Positions 1-11,159 of a DNA stretch of 25,002 nt are shown here, piece after piece. This stretch comes from Chromatiaceae bacterium (GTDB lineage Bacteria; Pseudomonadota; Gammaproteobacteria; Chromatiales; Chromatiaceae). The notes under the pieces are model-generated. The model did not search any database. It worked only from the letters and a program-made list of their open reading frames with translations, and was not told the DNA's origin. The position numbers and the translations under genes were made by a program. Each line of letters begins with the position of its first letter. The stretch's first letter is position 1. The stretch covers positions 1 through 25,002 of the forward strand of contig JAFGTZ010000252.1 of NCBI GenBank assembly GCA_016938795.1. Reading direction: 5' to 3'.

Positions 1-567
1 GCGGCCATCGAGGCGGCGCGCGCCGGCGAGCAGGGGCGCGGTTTCGCGGTGGTGGCCCAGGAGGTGCGCAAGCTCTCGCAGGACTCGGCCGACTTTACCG
101 ACAGCATTCGCGCCCGCATTGAACAGACCAAGGAGGCCTTCAAGGAGGCGCATGTCATTGTCGGGCGCATGGCCTCGCAGGATATGAATGCCTCCATCCA
201 TGCCAAGGGCAGCATGGATGAGATGATGGTCCAGGTCGAAGCGCTTAACCGCATGGTGGCCGGCGGTCTTGATGAGCTGGGGTATCGGGTTGATGACATT
301 CAAGGCAATGTGAACGCGGCGGTGCGCCTCTTGCAGTTCGAGGATATCGCGCGCCAGGTGCTGGAGCGCGCGCAGCGGCGTATTGATTTCGTGGAGCGTT
401 TTGCTGGCGAGCTGCGTCAGTTGCCGCTCATTGATCCGCGCTCCTCGGACCAGCAGCTCGACGCGGCGCGCGCGCGACTGGAAGGGCTGCGCGAGGAGTT
501 GCAAAACGCCTCGCATCGTTCGGTGACACAGGAGTCGATGCAGGATGGCGACATTGAGCTTTTCTGA
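1..567 (+). CDS. Methyl-accepting chemotaxis protein, C-terminal part (5' truncated by window)
   Basis: The frame is open from base 1. It begins inside the highly conserved MCP signalling tip (AAIEAARAGEQGRGFAVVA, then QEVRKLSQDS), which binds CheA and CheW. After the tip comes a long helical return arm of the cytoplasmic coiled coil and a tail containing LLQFEDIARQVLER, ending in DIELF. The sensor and any membrane segments lie outside the window, so the ligand cannot be named. The final residues do not form a clear CheR-tethering pentapeptide of the NWETF type. cheB follows after 24 bases, with its own ribosome binding site, so this is probably the end of a chemotaxis operon. The family call is secure from the tip sequence. 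Confidence 0.93.
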   Translation, partial: AAIEAARAGEQGRGFAVVAQEVRKLSQDSADFTDSIRARIEQTKEAFKEAHVIVGRMASQDMNASIHAKGSMDEMMVQVEALNRMVAGGLDELGYRVDDIQGNVNAAVRLLQFEDIARQVLERAQRRIDFVERFAGELRQLPLIDPRSSDQQLDAARARLEGLREELQNASHRSVTQESMQDGDIELF

Positions 568-591
568 GGCGCGCGGACCTGGAGCCGCTGT

Positions 592-1671
592 ATGACGACA
601 GGCAGACCCATCCGGGTGTTGGTGATCGACGATTCGGCCCTGGTTCGCAAGATTCTGACCGAGATTCTCGGGCAGGCGCCGGGCATCGAGGTGGTGGGCA
701 GCGCCCAGGATCCCTTCATTGCGCGCGAGCGCATCAAGGAACTCGATCCCGATGTGCTCACGCTCGATGTCGAGATGCCGCGCATGGACGGTCTGACCTT
801 TCTGCGCAATCTCATGCGATTGCGGCCCATGCCGGTGGTCATGGTCTCCTCGCTCACCGAGCAGGGCGCCGAGGTCACGCTCCAGGCGCTGGAGCTCGGC
901 GCGGTGGATTTCGTGCAGAAGCCCAGCCTCGATCTGGTGCATGGACTCCAGGACTATGCCGATGAACTCGTCGCCAAGGTGCGCATGGCCGCCGGGGTGA
1001 AGCGCCGCGTGCCGACACCGCGTCCCCGCGCCCAGGCCCCGGATCGAGCCGTCACGCCGCCCGCGCCCATTCGTCACTACCGCACCACGGATCGCATTCT
1101 CGCCATTGGCGCCTCGACCGGGGGCACCGAGGCCATCCGCGAGGTGCTCGAACGCCTGCCGCCCGACACCCCAGGCGTGGTCATCGTTCAGCACATTCCG
1201 CCCCGCTTCAGCACAGCCTTTGCCGAGCGCATGAATCGTCAGACCGATCTGGTGGTCAAGGAGGCGGCGGATGGCGATCGGGTCATGCCAGGCCATGCCT
1301 ATATCGCGCCCGGTGACCGCCATCTCACCATCGCGCGCGACGGTGCGCGCTATGTTTGTCGTCTCAATAACGGGGCGCCGGTCAATCGCCACCGCCCGAG
1401 CGTGGATGTGCTCTTTCGTTCGGTGGCGCAGGCGGCGGGCACCAATGCCTGCGCGGCCATTCTCACCGGCATGGGTGCCGATGGCGCCGAAGGCATGAAG
1501 GAGTTACGCGCGCTTGGCGTCTATACCGTGGCGCAGGACGAGGCGAGCAGCGTCGTCTGGGGGATGCCGGGCGAGGCGGTGAAGCGCGGCGCGGCGCTGG
1601 AGGTGCTACCCCTGACCGAGATTGCCGGCGCCCTGTTGCGCGCCGCCGCGCGCGGCACGACTCGACTGTAG
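592..1671 (+). CDS. cheB: CheB, protein-glutamate methylesterase/glutamine deamidase
   Basis: CheB removes methyl groups from MCP glutamates during chemotactic adaptation and is activated by phosphorylation from CheA. The 359-residue protein has an N-terminal receiver (acidic pair D13-D14, phosphoacceptor D59 in LTLDVEMPRMDG, lysine in VQKPS). A linker rich in Pro and Arg follows, then the methylesterase domain. The catalytic triad is visible: S175 in AIGASTGGTEAI, H201 in VQHIPPRFS and D297 in TGMGADGAEGM. The spacing matches E. coli CheB with a constant offset. Length is normal for the family. The start is supported by GGAG seven bases upstream. It sits directly after an MCP gene, so it belongs to a chemotaxis cluster extending to the left of the window. 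Confidence 0.97.
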   Translation: MTTGRPIRVLVIDDSALVRKILTEILGQAPGIEVVGSAQDPFIARERIKELDPDVLTLDVEMPRMDGLTFLRNLMRLRPMPVVMVSSLTEQGAEVTLQALELGAVDFVQKPSLDLVHGLQDYADELVAKVRMAAGVKRRVPTPRPRAQAPDRAVTPPAPIRHYRTTDRILAIGASTGGTEAIREVLERLPPDTPGVVIVQHIPPRFSTAFAERMNRQTDLVVKEAADGDRVMPGHAYIAPGDRHLTIARDGARYVCRLNNGAPVNRHRPSVDVLFRSVAQAAGTNACAAILTGMGADGAEGMKELRALGVYTVAQDEASSVVWGMPGEAVKRGAALEVLPLTEIAGALLRAAARGTTRL

Positions 1672-1824
1672 TGTTAGGCGCGCGGGTTTTGTCAATGTGT
1701 TTTATTCTTGCGCAACGCATTGGCTTTCAATGTGCGCTCGGTCACATTGTCTAACTGAAGCGGTCGAGCGTTTCGCGCGGCGACGCCACAATGCCGCTCA
1801 TGGTGCAATTCACTGGAGACCCGC

Positions 1825-2127
1825 ATGTCAGTCAGCCGTCATTTCGATGAAGAACACGCCGAGGTGGTGATCACCATCGATGGTCGTTTCGACTTTTCGC
1901 TGCATAAACTCTTCCGCGATGCCTATCGTGACATCGAGTCGGAAAAAGGCTTTCGTGTCGATCTCTCACGCGCGACCTATCTCGACAGCTCCGCGCTCGG
2001 CATGTTGCTGTTGCTGCGCGAGCACGCCGGTGGCGAACAGGCGCGGGTGTGCATCAGCGGCTGTGGAGAGGATGTGCTGCGCGTGCTGAAAATCGCCAAT
2101 TTTCATCGGCTTTTTACCATCGAGTGA
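1825..2127 (+). CDS. STAS-domain anti-sigma factor antagonist (HsbA/SpoIIAA-like)
   Basis: This is a 100-residue single-domain STAS protein. The signature YLDSSALGMLLLL (around residues 52-64) matches the phosphorylation loop of SpoIIAA-type antagonists, and the likely phosphorylated residue is S56. In partner switching, the unphosphorylated STAS protein binds and sequesters a target (an anti-sigma factor, or FlgM in the case of Pseudomonas HsbA). Phosphorylation by a HATPase kinase releases the target and a PP2C phosphatase restores binding. The start has GGAG six bases upstream. The next gene, 16 bases downstream, encodes phosphatase and kinase domains in one protein, which is the HsbR-HsbA arrangement. 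The target of this antagonist is not in the window. A 153-base gap separates it from cheB, so it may have its own promoter, although I see no convincing one. Confidence 0.9.
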   Translation: MSVSRHFDEEHAEVVITIDGRFDFSLHKLFRDAYRDIESEKGFRVDLSRATYLDSSALGMLLLLREHAGGEQARVCISGCGEDVLRVLKIANFHRLFTIE

Positions 2128-2143
2128 ACAAAAGGGTTTCGGC

Positions 2144-3883
2144 ATGACGTCAGCGGATGTGTCTCCCGAGTCGCGCGCGGCAGTCCAGTCCGGGCCGATG
2201 ACTCCTCAGCTTCAGCGGGGCACGGCCCTGATCGTGGATGACGAGCCGGCCAACTGCCGCTTGCTCAGCCGGATGCTGGCGCGCGAGGGATTTCGCACCA
2301 TCGAGACGCTCAGCGGCGAGCAGGGGCTTGAGCTGTTCGAGAGCGAAAGGCCCGATATCGTCTTCATGGACGTGATGATGCCGAACCTAAACGGACTGGA
2401 AACCACCGAGCGCATCAAGCAACTCGCGGGCATGGATTTTGTGCCGGTGATCTTTCTCACTGCGCTGCGCGATGAGGAGGCGATGATTCGCTGTACCGCC
2501 GCCGGAGGGGATGATTTTCTCTCCAAGCCCTTCAGTTTCGGGGTGCTGAAGTCCCGCATTCAAGCCATGGAGCGGGTGCGCGACCTGCATCGCGCCGTGG
2601 CCGCCAAGCAGCGCCAACTCTCCGAGCGCATCGCCCGCGATCAGGAAGAGCAGGCGCTCGCCGAGCGGTTGTTCAGCCGCGCCATTACCAACCGCAACCT
2701 GTCTCTGGAGGGCTGTGGGCTGGTGCAGCGGCCCGCCGCCATCTTCAACGGCGATCTGGTTCTCACCCAACGCCTGCCCGATGGCGCGCTGCGCCTCCTG
2801 GTGGGCGACTTTACTGGGCATGGGCTGGCCGCCGCCATTGGCGCCTTGCCCGTGGCCGATATCTTTCATGTGATGACGCGCAAGGGCAGCGACGAGGCCC
2901 ATCTGCTCGCCGAGCTCAACCGCAAGCTCTATCAGGTGCTGCCCGCCGACCGCTTCATGGCCGCCTGTCTCATCACCATCTCGGCGCGCGGCGATGAGCT
3001 GCGCTGGTGGAATGGGGGCATGCCGAGCGCCTGGCTGCGTACCTCAAGCGGTTTGATCGAACTCGAATCGCATACGCTACCGCTCGGCATCCTCTCTGAA
3101 CTGCCCGAATCGCAGGTTCCGAGCCCGCAGCAACTCGCGCATACTGATCGGCTGCTGCTCTTCACCGATGGACTGATCGAGGCCGTGGATATCGACGGTC
3201 GCATGTTCGGCAATCACGGATTCTCCAGCGTGCTGCGCAACTGGAGCGCTGCAGAGGATGTCCTGCCGCGCCTGGTCGAGGCGCTCGATGCGCACTGTCT
3301 CGGCTGCGAGCAATGCGACGACATCGCGATCGTTGAGATTCCCATCGGCGCCGCTTGCGAATCTGCCCCCCAGGCGCGCGCGCGCGCGCCGCGCGGCGGC
3401 TGGCAGTGGTCGCTGACGCTCAAGGATCAATGTCTCGACAAACTGCCCACCCTGGAGAGCGCACTGCGCCCCCTGGGGTTACTCGATGGCTTGGAGAGCG
3501 AACTGGGTGCGCTGGAAACCATTGTGACCGAACTCTATACAAACGCCTTGGAGCATGGTGTGCTGAAGCTGTCGTCGCGCATGAAATGCACGCCCGACGG
3601 CTTCGAGGCCTATTATCAGGAGCGCGCCCGCCGGCTTGGCGCGGGCTGCTGTGGCGAGATTACCATTGCCATCGCCTACGATTCGCATGGTGAGAGCGGG
3701 CAGGTGCGCATCGAGATTACCGACAGTGGCGAGGGGTTTCCCGAACACAAGGCGCCCGAGACCGAGCGCGATGCCGCCTGTCCCTGGGGGCGGGGCATCA
3801 AGCTGGTGCATGAACTCTGTGAATCCGTCAACTTTCGGCGCAATGGCGCTCAGGTCGAGGCGATCTATTCCTGGTCGTCCTAG
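2144..3883 (+). CDS. Response regulator with PP2C phosphatase and anti-sigma kinase domains (HsbR-like)
   Basis: The 579-residue protein has three modules. First is a receiver (D32-D33 acidic pair, phosphoacceptor D76 in VFMDVMMP, K128 in SKPF). A coiled linker leads to a SpoIIE/PP2C phosphatase with metal-binding aspartates D204 (FNGDL), D222 (GDFTGHG), D342 (LLLFTDG) and D392-D393 (CDDIAI). The C-terminal HATPase of the RsbW/SpoIIAB type carries an N box ELYTNALEHG (464-472), a G1 box ITDSGEGFP (525-533) and GRGIKLV. This is the layout of Pseudomonas HsbR, where the receiver state sets whether the STAS partner is phosphorylated or dephosphorylated. The partner gene is immediately upstream. 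The PP2C-HATPase linker contains a 16-base GC dinucleotide run. The start ATG has only a weak ribosome binding site; a second ATG at 2198 is possible. Confidence 0.92.
   Translation: MTSADVSPESRAAVQSGPMTPQLQRGTALIVDDEPANCRLLSRMLAREGFRTIETLSGEQGLELFESERPDIVFMDVMMPNLNGLETTERIKQLAGMDFVPVIFLTALRDEEAMIRCTAAGGDDFLSKPFSFGVLKSRIQAMERVRDLHRAVAAKQRQLSERIARDQEEQALAERLFSRAITNRNLSLEGCGLVQRPAAIFNGDLVLTQRLPDGALRLLVGDFTGHGLAAAIGALPVADIFHVMTRKGSDEAHLLAELNRKLYQVLPADRFMAACLITISARGDELRWWNGGMPSAWLRTSSGLIELESHTLPLGILSELPESQVPSPQQLAHTDRLLLFTDGLIEAVDIDGRMFGNHGFSSVLRNWSAAEDVLPRLVEALDAHCLGCEQCDDIAIVEIPIGAACESAPQARARAPRGGWQWSLTLKDQCLDKLPTLESALRPLGLLDGLESELGALETIVTELYTNALEHGVLKLSSRMKCTPDGFEAYYQERARRLGAGCCGEITIAIAYDSHGESGQVRIEITDSGEGFPEHKAPETERDAACPWGRGIKLVHELCESVNFRRNGAQVEAIYSWSS
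3374..3389. repeat. GC dinucleotide microsatellite, eight units, inside the HsbR-like gene
   Basis: Sixteen bases of uninterrupted GC repeat encode part of the Ala/Arg linker between the PP2C and HATPase domains. A change of one unit would shift the reading frame and remove the C-terminal kinase domain while leaving the receiver and phosphatase intact. Confidence 0.9.
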
Positions 3884-3963
3884 CGCGGGGCGCAATCAGC
3901 TCGATCCGCACATGATCCGGGGCGCGTCCCAGTGTTCAGGTCAATTGAGAAAGCAGATATTCC

Positions 3964-6750
<2,787 letters not shown>

Positions 6751-6756
6751 TTCTCA

Positions 6757-7860
6757 ATGAGCGCCGCATCACTCCTTGACACAGACATTCAGGCCGCGCG
6801 TATTCTGGTGGTCGATGATGAACGCGCCAACCTGGTGCTGATGGAGCGTGTGCTGCGCACGGCGGGCTACACCAACCTGGTGCTCATTCAGGATTCACGC
6901 GAGGTGCTGGAGCGCTATCGCGACGAGCCCACCGATCTTATCCTGCTCGATATTCGCATGCCGCACCTGAACGGCTTCGATATCCTCGATCAGCTTTCGG
7001 GGCTCGACGACCCACTCATCTCGCCGGTGTTGGTGCTGAGCGCCGAGTACAACCGCGAGGCGGTGCTGCGCGCCCTGCATGCCGGGGCGCGCGACTTCAT
7101 CGGCAAGCCCTTTGATCGCGCTGAGGTGCTGGCCAAGGTGCGCAACATGCTGGAAGTGCGCCTGGCCCATCGGCTCTCGCACAACCAGCGCCTGCTGCTT
7201 GAACATCTGGTGGCCGAACGCACCCACCAGCTGCGTGACACCCGGCTTCAGGTGGTGCATCGGCTGGGGCGCGCGGCTGAGTATCGCGATAACGAAACCG
7301 GCGCGCACATCCTGCGCATGAGCCATACCTCCGCGCTTCTTGCACGCCAGCTCGGCTGGGAGGAAGCCGACGTGGAATGCATGTTGCACGCCAGCCCCAT
7401 GCACGATGTGGGCAAGATCGGCATTCCCGATCACATCCTGCTCAAGCCCGGCAAGCTCGACGCCGAGGAATGGGCAATCATGCAGACCCATACCACCATC
7501 GGTGGCGACATCCTCAACGGAGACGATTCGGATCTGCTCTGCATGGCGCGCGAGATTGCGCTCACCCATCATGAAAAATGGGATGGCAGCGGTTATCCCA
7601 AGGGGCTTGCCGGGGAAGACATCCCGCCCTCGGGGCGCATCGTGGCCATTGCGGATGTCTTCGACGCCCTCACCTCGGCGCGTCCCTACAAGGCGCCCTG
7701 GCCGCTGGAACAGGCGCTCGATTATCTGCGCCAGGGCTCGGGCCAGCATTTTGAGCCGCGTATCGTCGAAGTCTTTTTCGATCTGCTGCCCCAGATTCTG
7801 GAGATTCGCGCGCGCTTTACCGAAACCGACAGCCCAGAGACGCCAATCCAAGATGACTGA
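6757..7860 (+). CDS. Response regulator with HD-GYP domain, c-di-GMP phosphodiesterase
   Basis: The 367-residue protein has a receiver (D20-D21, phosphoacceptor D65 in LILLDIRMP, K117 in GKPF), a helical linker and a complete HD-GYP domain. Metal-binding and catalytic motifs are all present: E180 and H184 in NETGAH, H216-D217 in MHDVGKIGIPD, H245 in QTH, H271-H272 and G279-Y280-P281 in THHEKWDGSGYPKGL, and D300 in IADVFDALTSARPYK. HD-GYP enzymes hydrolyse c-di-GMP to pGpG or GMP. All signature residues suggest an active enzyme controlled by phosphorylation. The start lies six bases after the preceding kinase stop and the end overlaps the next kinase start by eight bases. Translation of all three is therefore probably coupled, and one or both kinases are likely phosphodonors. 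Confidence 0.94.
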   Translation: MSAASLLDTDIQAARILVVDDERANLVLMERVLRTAGYTNLVLIQDSREVLERYRDEPTDLILLDIRMPHLNGFDILDQLSGLDDPLISPVLVLSAEYNREAVLRALHAGARDFIGKPFDRAEVLAKVRNMLEVRLAHRLSHNQRLLLEHLVAERTHQLRDTRLQVVHRLGRAAEYRDNETGAHILRMSHTSALLARQLGWEEADVECMLHASPMHDVGKIGIPDHILLKPGKLDAEEWAIMQTHTTIGGDILNGDDSDLLCMAREIALTHHEKWDGSGYPKGLAGEDIPPSGRIVAIADVFDALTSARPYKAPWPLEQALDYLRQGSGQHFEPRIVEVFFDLLPQILEIRARFTETDSPETPIQDD

Positions 7861-9415
7861 TCGCGACAGCCTCCATCGCGAGCTGCTTCAGCTCCCACCG
7901 CCCGATTCGCGAGCCGCGCGTCAGTTTGGCGAGCGGCGCGCCTGTCTCATGCTGGAACTCGACCGCGCGCTGCTCATGCGTTCCGATATCGAGGTGCTGG
8001 CCGGCTCGCACAATCGCACCCAGATGCGCCGCCATTATCGCCGCCAAGCGCTGCAACTGGCCGAGCTACTGCCACGCTTCGATCAGGGCGCCTGGCTCGA
8101 TACCCTGATCTGGGAGCTGCCGGCCTACGAGGCGCAGGGGTTTCGCCGCGCCTACTGGCCGATCCTCATCGCGGCCTGGCGCGGGGCGCTGGGGCGTTGC
8201 CTGGAGCCGAGCGTGGCGAGCGCCATTCGCCCGCTGTTCGACTGGTTCGAGACATGGCTTGAGGCGATTGCGCGCTGTGGCTGGGCGCTGCTGGCCGACC
8301 CCAGCGCCAAGGCGCCGAGCGTGCAGTTTGGCGACAGTACCGCTGGCAGTCTGGGCATGCAGGCCATTATTCACGCCACCCCGCTGGCGCTGTGCATCAC
8401 CAACGATCAGGGGCTCTTTGAATACGTCAATCCGGCCTACTGCATGTTCTACGGCTATGCGCCGGTCGAGCTGCTCGGGCAGCCCTTCACCAAGGTGGTG
8501 CCGCCGGCCAATCGCGAGCTGCTCATGGAACTGCATGAGCGCTTCATCGCCGATGGGGTTGAGATGAGTGGCGAATGGGCAGTGATCGACCGCGAGGGCG
8601 AGGAACGCCAGATTCTCGCCGACGCGGTGCGCATTCATGGACGCGATGGGCGCGCGCGCAAGGTCACCTTCATCATGGACATTACCGAGCGGCGGCGCGC
8701 CGAACTCGCGCGCGAGGATGTCGAGCGCCTCATGCGCCACGATCTGCGCACCCCGCTCAATGTCATCGTCAACATTCCAAGCCTGCTGTGCGAGGACGCC
8801 AATCTCACCGACGAGCAGCGCGAGATGCTCGGCGAACTTGAACGCGCGGGCCGCACCATGGAGGAGATGATCGACTTTTCGCTGCGGCTTCATCAGCTTG
8901 AGCGGGGCGACTATCGGCCCGAGGCGCGGCCACTCGATTTGCTCCACCTGCTGACAAATGTGCTGGACGATACCCAGCGCGCCTTTTCCTTCAAGCGCAT
9001 CGCTAGGCGCTTAACCCACGACGGGCTTGACGCGCCCGAGGCGCCTCCCTGTCCGCTGCTTGGCGAGCCGCTGCTGTACTACAACCTCTTTGCCAATCTG
9101 GTGCGCAACGCCTTCGAGGCCTCGCCCTCGGGTGAGCAGGTCGCTGTCCGCCTTGAGAGCCATCCGAATCATGTGCGTGTCGAGATACAGAACGCGGGCT
9201 GCATTCCAGAGGCGATTCGCGCGCATTTCTTTGAGAAATACGTCACCAGCGGCAAGTCGCAGGGCACTGGGCTCGGCACCTATTCGGCGCGTCTCATCGC
9301 CGAGACCGTGGGTGGAGACATTGGCTTTCGCACCAGCGAGGAGGCGGGCACAGTGCTGTGCGTGCGCCTACCGCTCGATAGCCTTCATCCAACCCCGCTT
9401 GCGCCGCTGGCCTAA
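7853..9415 (+). CDS. PAS-domain sensor histidine kinase with uncharacterised helical N-terminal domain
   Basis: The start ATG overlaps the HD-GYP stop (ATGACTGA). The same frame stays open upstream through the HD-GYP gene, but that extension is an overlapping shadow. The 520-residue protein has an all-helical N-terminal region (1-150) rich in Trp, Tyr and Arg that I do not recognise. A PAS domain follows (about 165-285: ATPLALCITN, YVNPAYCMFYGYAPVELLGQ, ending VTFIMDITERRR). HisKA (LMRHDLRTPLNV) carries H296. The HATPase has N box around N419 (NLVRNAFEA), an atypical G1 at 447-449 (NAG instead of DxG) and G2 GTGLGTYSA. There are no membrane segments and no receiver, so it must phosphorylate a separate regulator. 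The adjacent receiver-HD-GYP protein is the natural candidate. Confidence 0.88.
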   Translation: MTDRDSLHRELLQLPPPDSRAARQFGERRACLMLELDRALLMRSDIEVLAGSHNRTQMRRHYRRQALQLAELLPRFDQGAWLDTLIWELPAYEAQGFRRAYWPILIAAWRGALGRCLEPSVASAIRPLFDWFETWLEAIARCGWALLADPSAKAPSVQFGDSTAGSLGMQAIIHATPLALCITNDQGLFEYVNPAYCMFYGYAPVELLGQPFTKVVPPANRELLMELHERFIADGVEMSGEWAVIDREGEERQILADAVRIHGRDGRARKVTFIMDITERRRAELAREDVERLMRHDLRTPLNVIVNIPSLLCEDANLTDEQREMLGELERAGRTMEEMIDFSLRLHQLERGDYRPEARPLDLLHLLTNVLDDTQRAFSFKRIARRLTHDGLDAPEAPPCPLLGEPLLYYNLFANLVRNAFEASPSGEQVAVRLESHPNHVRVEIQNAGCIPEAIRAHFFEKYVTSGKSQGTGLGTYSARLIAETVGGDIGFRTSEEAGTVLCVRLPLDSLHPTPLAPLA

Positions 9416-9463
9416 ACCGCGTCCCATTCGAGCAAGCGCCTGAGACGATGGACTTGGCGCTGG

Positions 9464-9483
9464 ATGTGGTTGAATGTGGTTGA
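9464..9483. repeat. Perfect 10-bp tandem duplication in the convergent intergenic gap
   Basis: The unit atgtggttga occurs twice in tandem in the 70-base space between two convergent genes. It ends just before the stop codon of the minus-strand gene. No function is apparent; it is probably a small slippage duplication. Confidence 0.9.
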
Positions 9484-9485
9484 GG

Positions 9486-11159
9486 TCAGCCCGGATCTGA
9501 GTCCTTGAGTCGCGTGGCGGGCAGGGGCTCAAGCGCCTGTTCGAGCGTTTCGGCAAGCTGCTTGAGATCGAGCGGTTTGGCGAGATAGTCGTTCATGCCC
9601 GCGATCAGACAGTCGTCGCGCTCGGCGCCCGAGTCGAAGGCCCCCATGCCAATGACCGGGATGCGCGTATCGGGCGCCTTGCACTCGCCCTCGCGTAGCC
9701 GCCGGGTTGCCTCCAGGCCGTCAAGATCGGGCATGTGGCAGTCCATGAGAATGAGGTCATAGGGTTGCTGCGCGAGCTGCGCGAGCGCCTCGCGCCCGCT
9801 GGCGGCGGTATCGACTTGGCAATAGCCGAGTTTGCGCAGCATGGCCTGAATCACCATCTGATTCGCCCGGTCGTCTTCGACGAGAAGCAGGCGGCGCTCG
9901 GCGGCGCTGACGGGCGCTTGGCGTGCGTCGCCGGCGTCAGTTGGGGGCAAGGCGTCGAGTTCAAGGTCGCCGTGCAGGGCGCGCAAGCGATTGGCCGCCG
10001 CCTTGAGCGCCTGGACATGCACGCGCTGAGCATCGCTCAGCGCGCTGTCGAGGAGGCGTTCCACTGTGTTGACAATGAGTGCCAGGGGGGCGCGCCATTC
10101 CGCCTCTGGCGCGGCTGGCTCGGGAGCCGTGCGCTCCTCGGGCGCCGAGGGCAGGGCGGCGGAGGAGCGCAGGTGCGGCAAGACGCGGGCGGGCGCGCTT
10201 GCCTCGGGCGTCTGCTCGGCGTGGCGCGCGATGGGGCCTGCAAGCATGGGGCTGGCGTCGATCACAACCCGATCACGCCCCTCGCTTTTGGCCTGATTGA
10301 GCGCGCGATCCGCCCGCTCAAGCAGCTCGGAGGCCTGAGCGCTGGGCTCGGGCACCATGGTCGCGACCCCCAGGCTCACGGTGACATGGGGGGCGGCGCT
10401 GGAGTAGTCGTGGCGCAACGCCAGCGCCTTGACCGCCTCGCGCATCTGTTCGGCAATGAGGCGCGCGCCCTGGAGATCGGTATCGGGCAGAAGCGCGACG
10501 AATTCCTCGCCGCCATAGCGGGCGAGCAAATCACCTGGGCGCTTCAGCACTGTGGCCAGGGCGTTCGCACCCTGTTGCAGACAGATATCCCCGGTGCCGT
10601 GGCCGTAGTGGTCGTTGAGTGCCTTGAAGTGATCGAAGTCGATCATGATGAGCGCAAGTGGACGCCCGCTGCGCTGGGCGCGCTGCCATTCAATTTCGAG
10701 CGCCTTGTCGAGACGGCGGCGGTTATGTGTGTGGGTGAGGCTGTCGATATAGGACATGGCCTCCAGCATGTCGGCCTTGCGTCGCACGTTCATGTGATTG
10801 CGCACGCGCGCGCGCACGATGGGCACGCTGATCGGCTTGGTGATGTAATCGACCGCGCCCAGATTCAGCCCCACCTCTTCAGCGGCGCTGTCGCCCATGG
10901 CGGTCACGAAGATCACCATGATGTCCTTGGTTCGCTCCTCGGCCTTGAGGCGGCGGCAGACCTCGAAGCCATCGATGTCGGGCATCATCACGTCGAGCAG
11001 GATCAGGGCCGGCGGATGTTCGCCGCCGGCAATCTCCAGCGCCTCGGTGCCGCCCTGGGCAACGCGCAGCGGATAGCTGTCGCCAAGCACGCGCTCAAGC
11101 AGGCGCGCGTTGGCGGGCTCGTCATCGACGATGAGGATGCTGTAGTCCGTCTCTTTCAT
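9486..11159 (-). CDS. Diguanylate cyclase: receiver-GGDEF-degenerate DHp-receiver
   Basis: With the ATG at 11159 the protein has 557 residues and overlaps the upstream kinase stop by ATGA. A GTG at 11177 would add six residues but makes a poorer junction. The first receiver (phosphoacceptor D56 in LILLDVMMP, K108) leads into a GGDEF domain with IDFDHFKALNDHYGH and active motif GGEEF (216-220). An intact RxxD inhibitory site (RPGD) lies five residues before it. It should make c-di-GMP from two GTP. After a Pro/Ala-rich linker, residues 352-402 resemble a HisKA helical hairpin in which the phospho-histidine is A353, with no HATPase behind it. The last receiver (about 421-545) has D473 in LILMDCHMP and K528 but lacks the usual switch Thr/Ser. 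It is the third gene of a minus-strand operon. Confidence 0.93.
   Translation of the reverse strand: MKETDYSILIVDDEPANARLLERVLGDSYPLRVAQGGTEALEIAGGEHPPALILLDVMMPDIDGFEVCRRLKAEERTKDIMVIFVTAMGDSAAEEVGLNLGAVDYITKPISVPIVRARVRNHMNVRRKADMLEAMSYIDSLTHTHNRRRLDKALEIEWQRAQRSGRPLALIMIDFDHFKALNDHYGHGTGDICLQQGANALATVLKRPGDLLARYGGEEFVALLPDTDLQGARLIAEQMREAVKALALRHDYSSAAPHVTVSLGVATMVPEPSAQASELLERADRALNQAKSEGRDRVVIDASPMLAGPIARHAEQTPEASAPARVLPHLRSSAALPSAPEERTAPEPAAPEAEWRAPLALIVNTVERLLDSALSDAQRVHVQALKAAANRLRALHGDLELDALPPTDAGDARQAPVSAAERRLLLVEDDRANQMVIQAMLRKLGYCQVDTAASGREALAQLAQQPYDLILMDCHMPDLDGLEATRRLREGECKAPDTRIPVIGMGAFDSGAERDDCLIAGMNDYLAKPLDLKQLAETLEQALEPLPATRLKDSDPG

Noticed and set aside
1672..1824. Promoter before the STAS gene (TTGTCA at 1689, TATTCT at 1703)
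   Set aside because: The elements do not combine at acceptable spacing, and no sigma-28 or sigma-54 pattern was found.
7340..7852. Upstream extension of the PAS kinase frame through the HD-GYP gene
   Set aside because: The extension overlaps a complete HD-GYP domain in another frame and is rich in Arg, Pro and Ser as shadow frames are. The ATG at 7853 gives a normal overlapping start.
9435..9461. Inverted repeat AGCGCC/GGCGCT between convergent genes as a bidirectional terminator
   Set aside because: The stem is only 6 bp with a 15-base loop and no T run on either side, so it is too weak to call.
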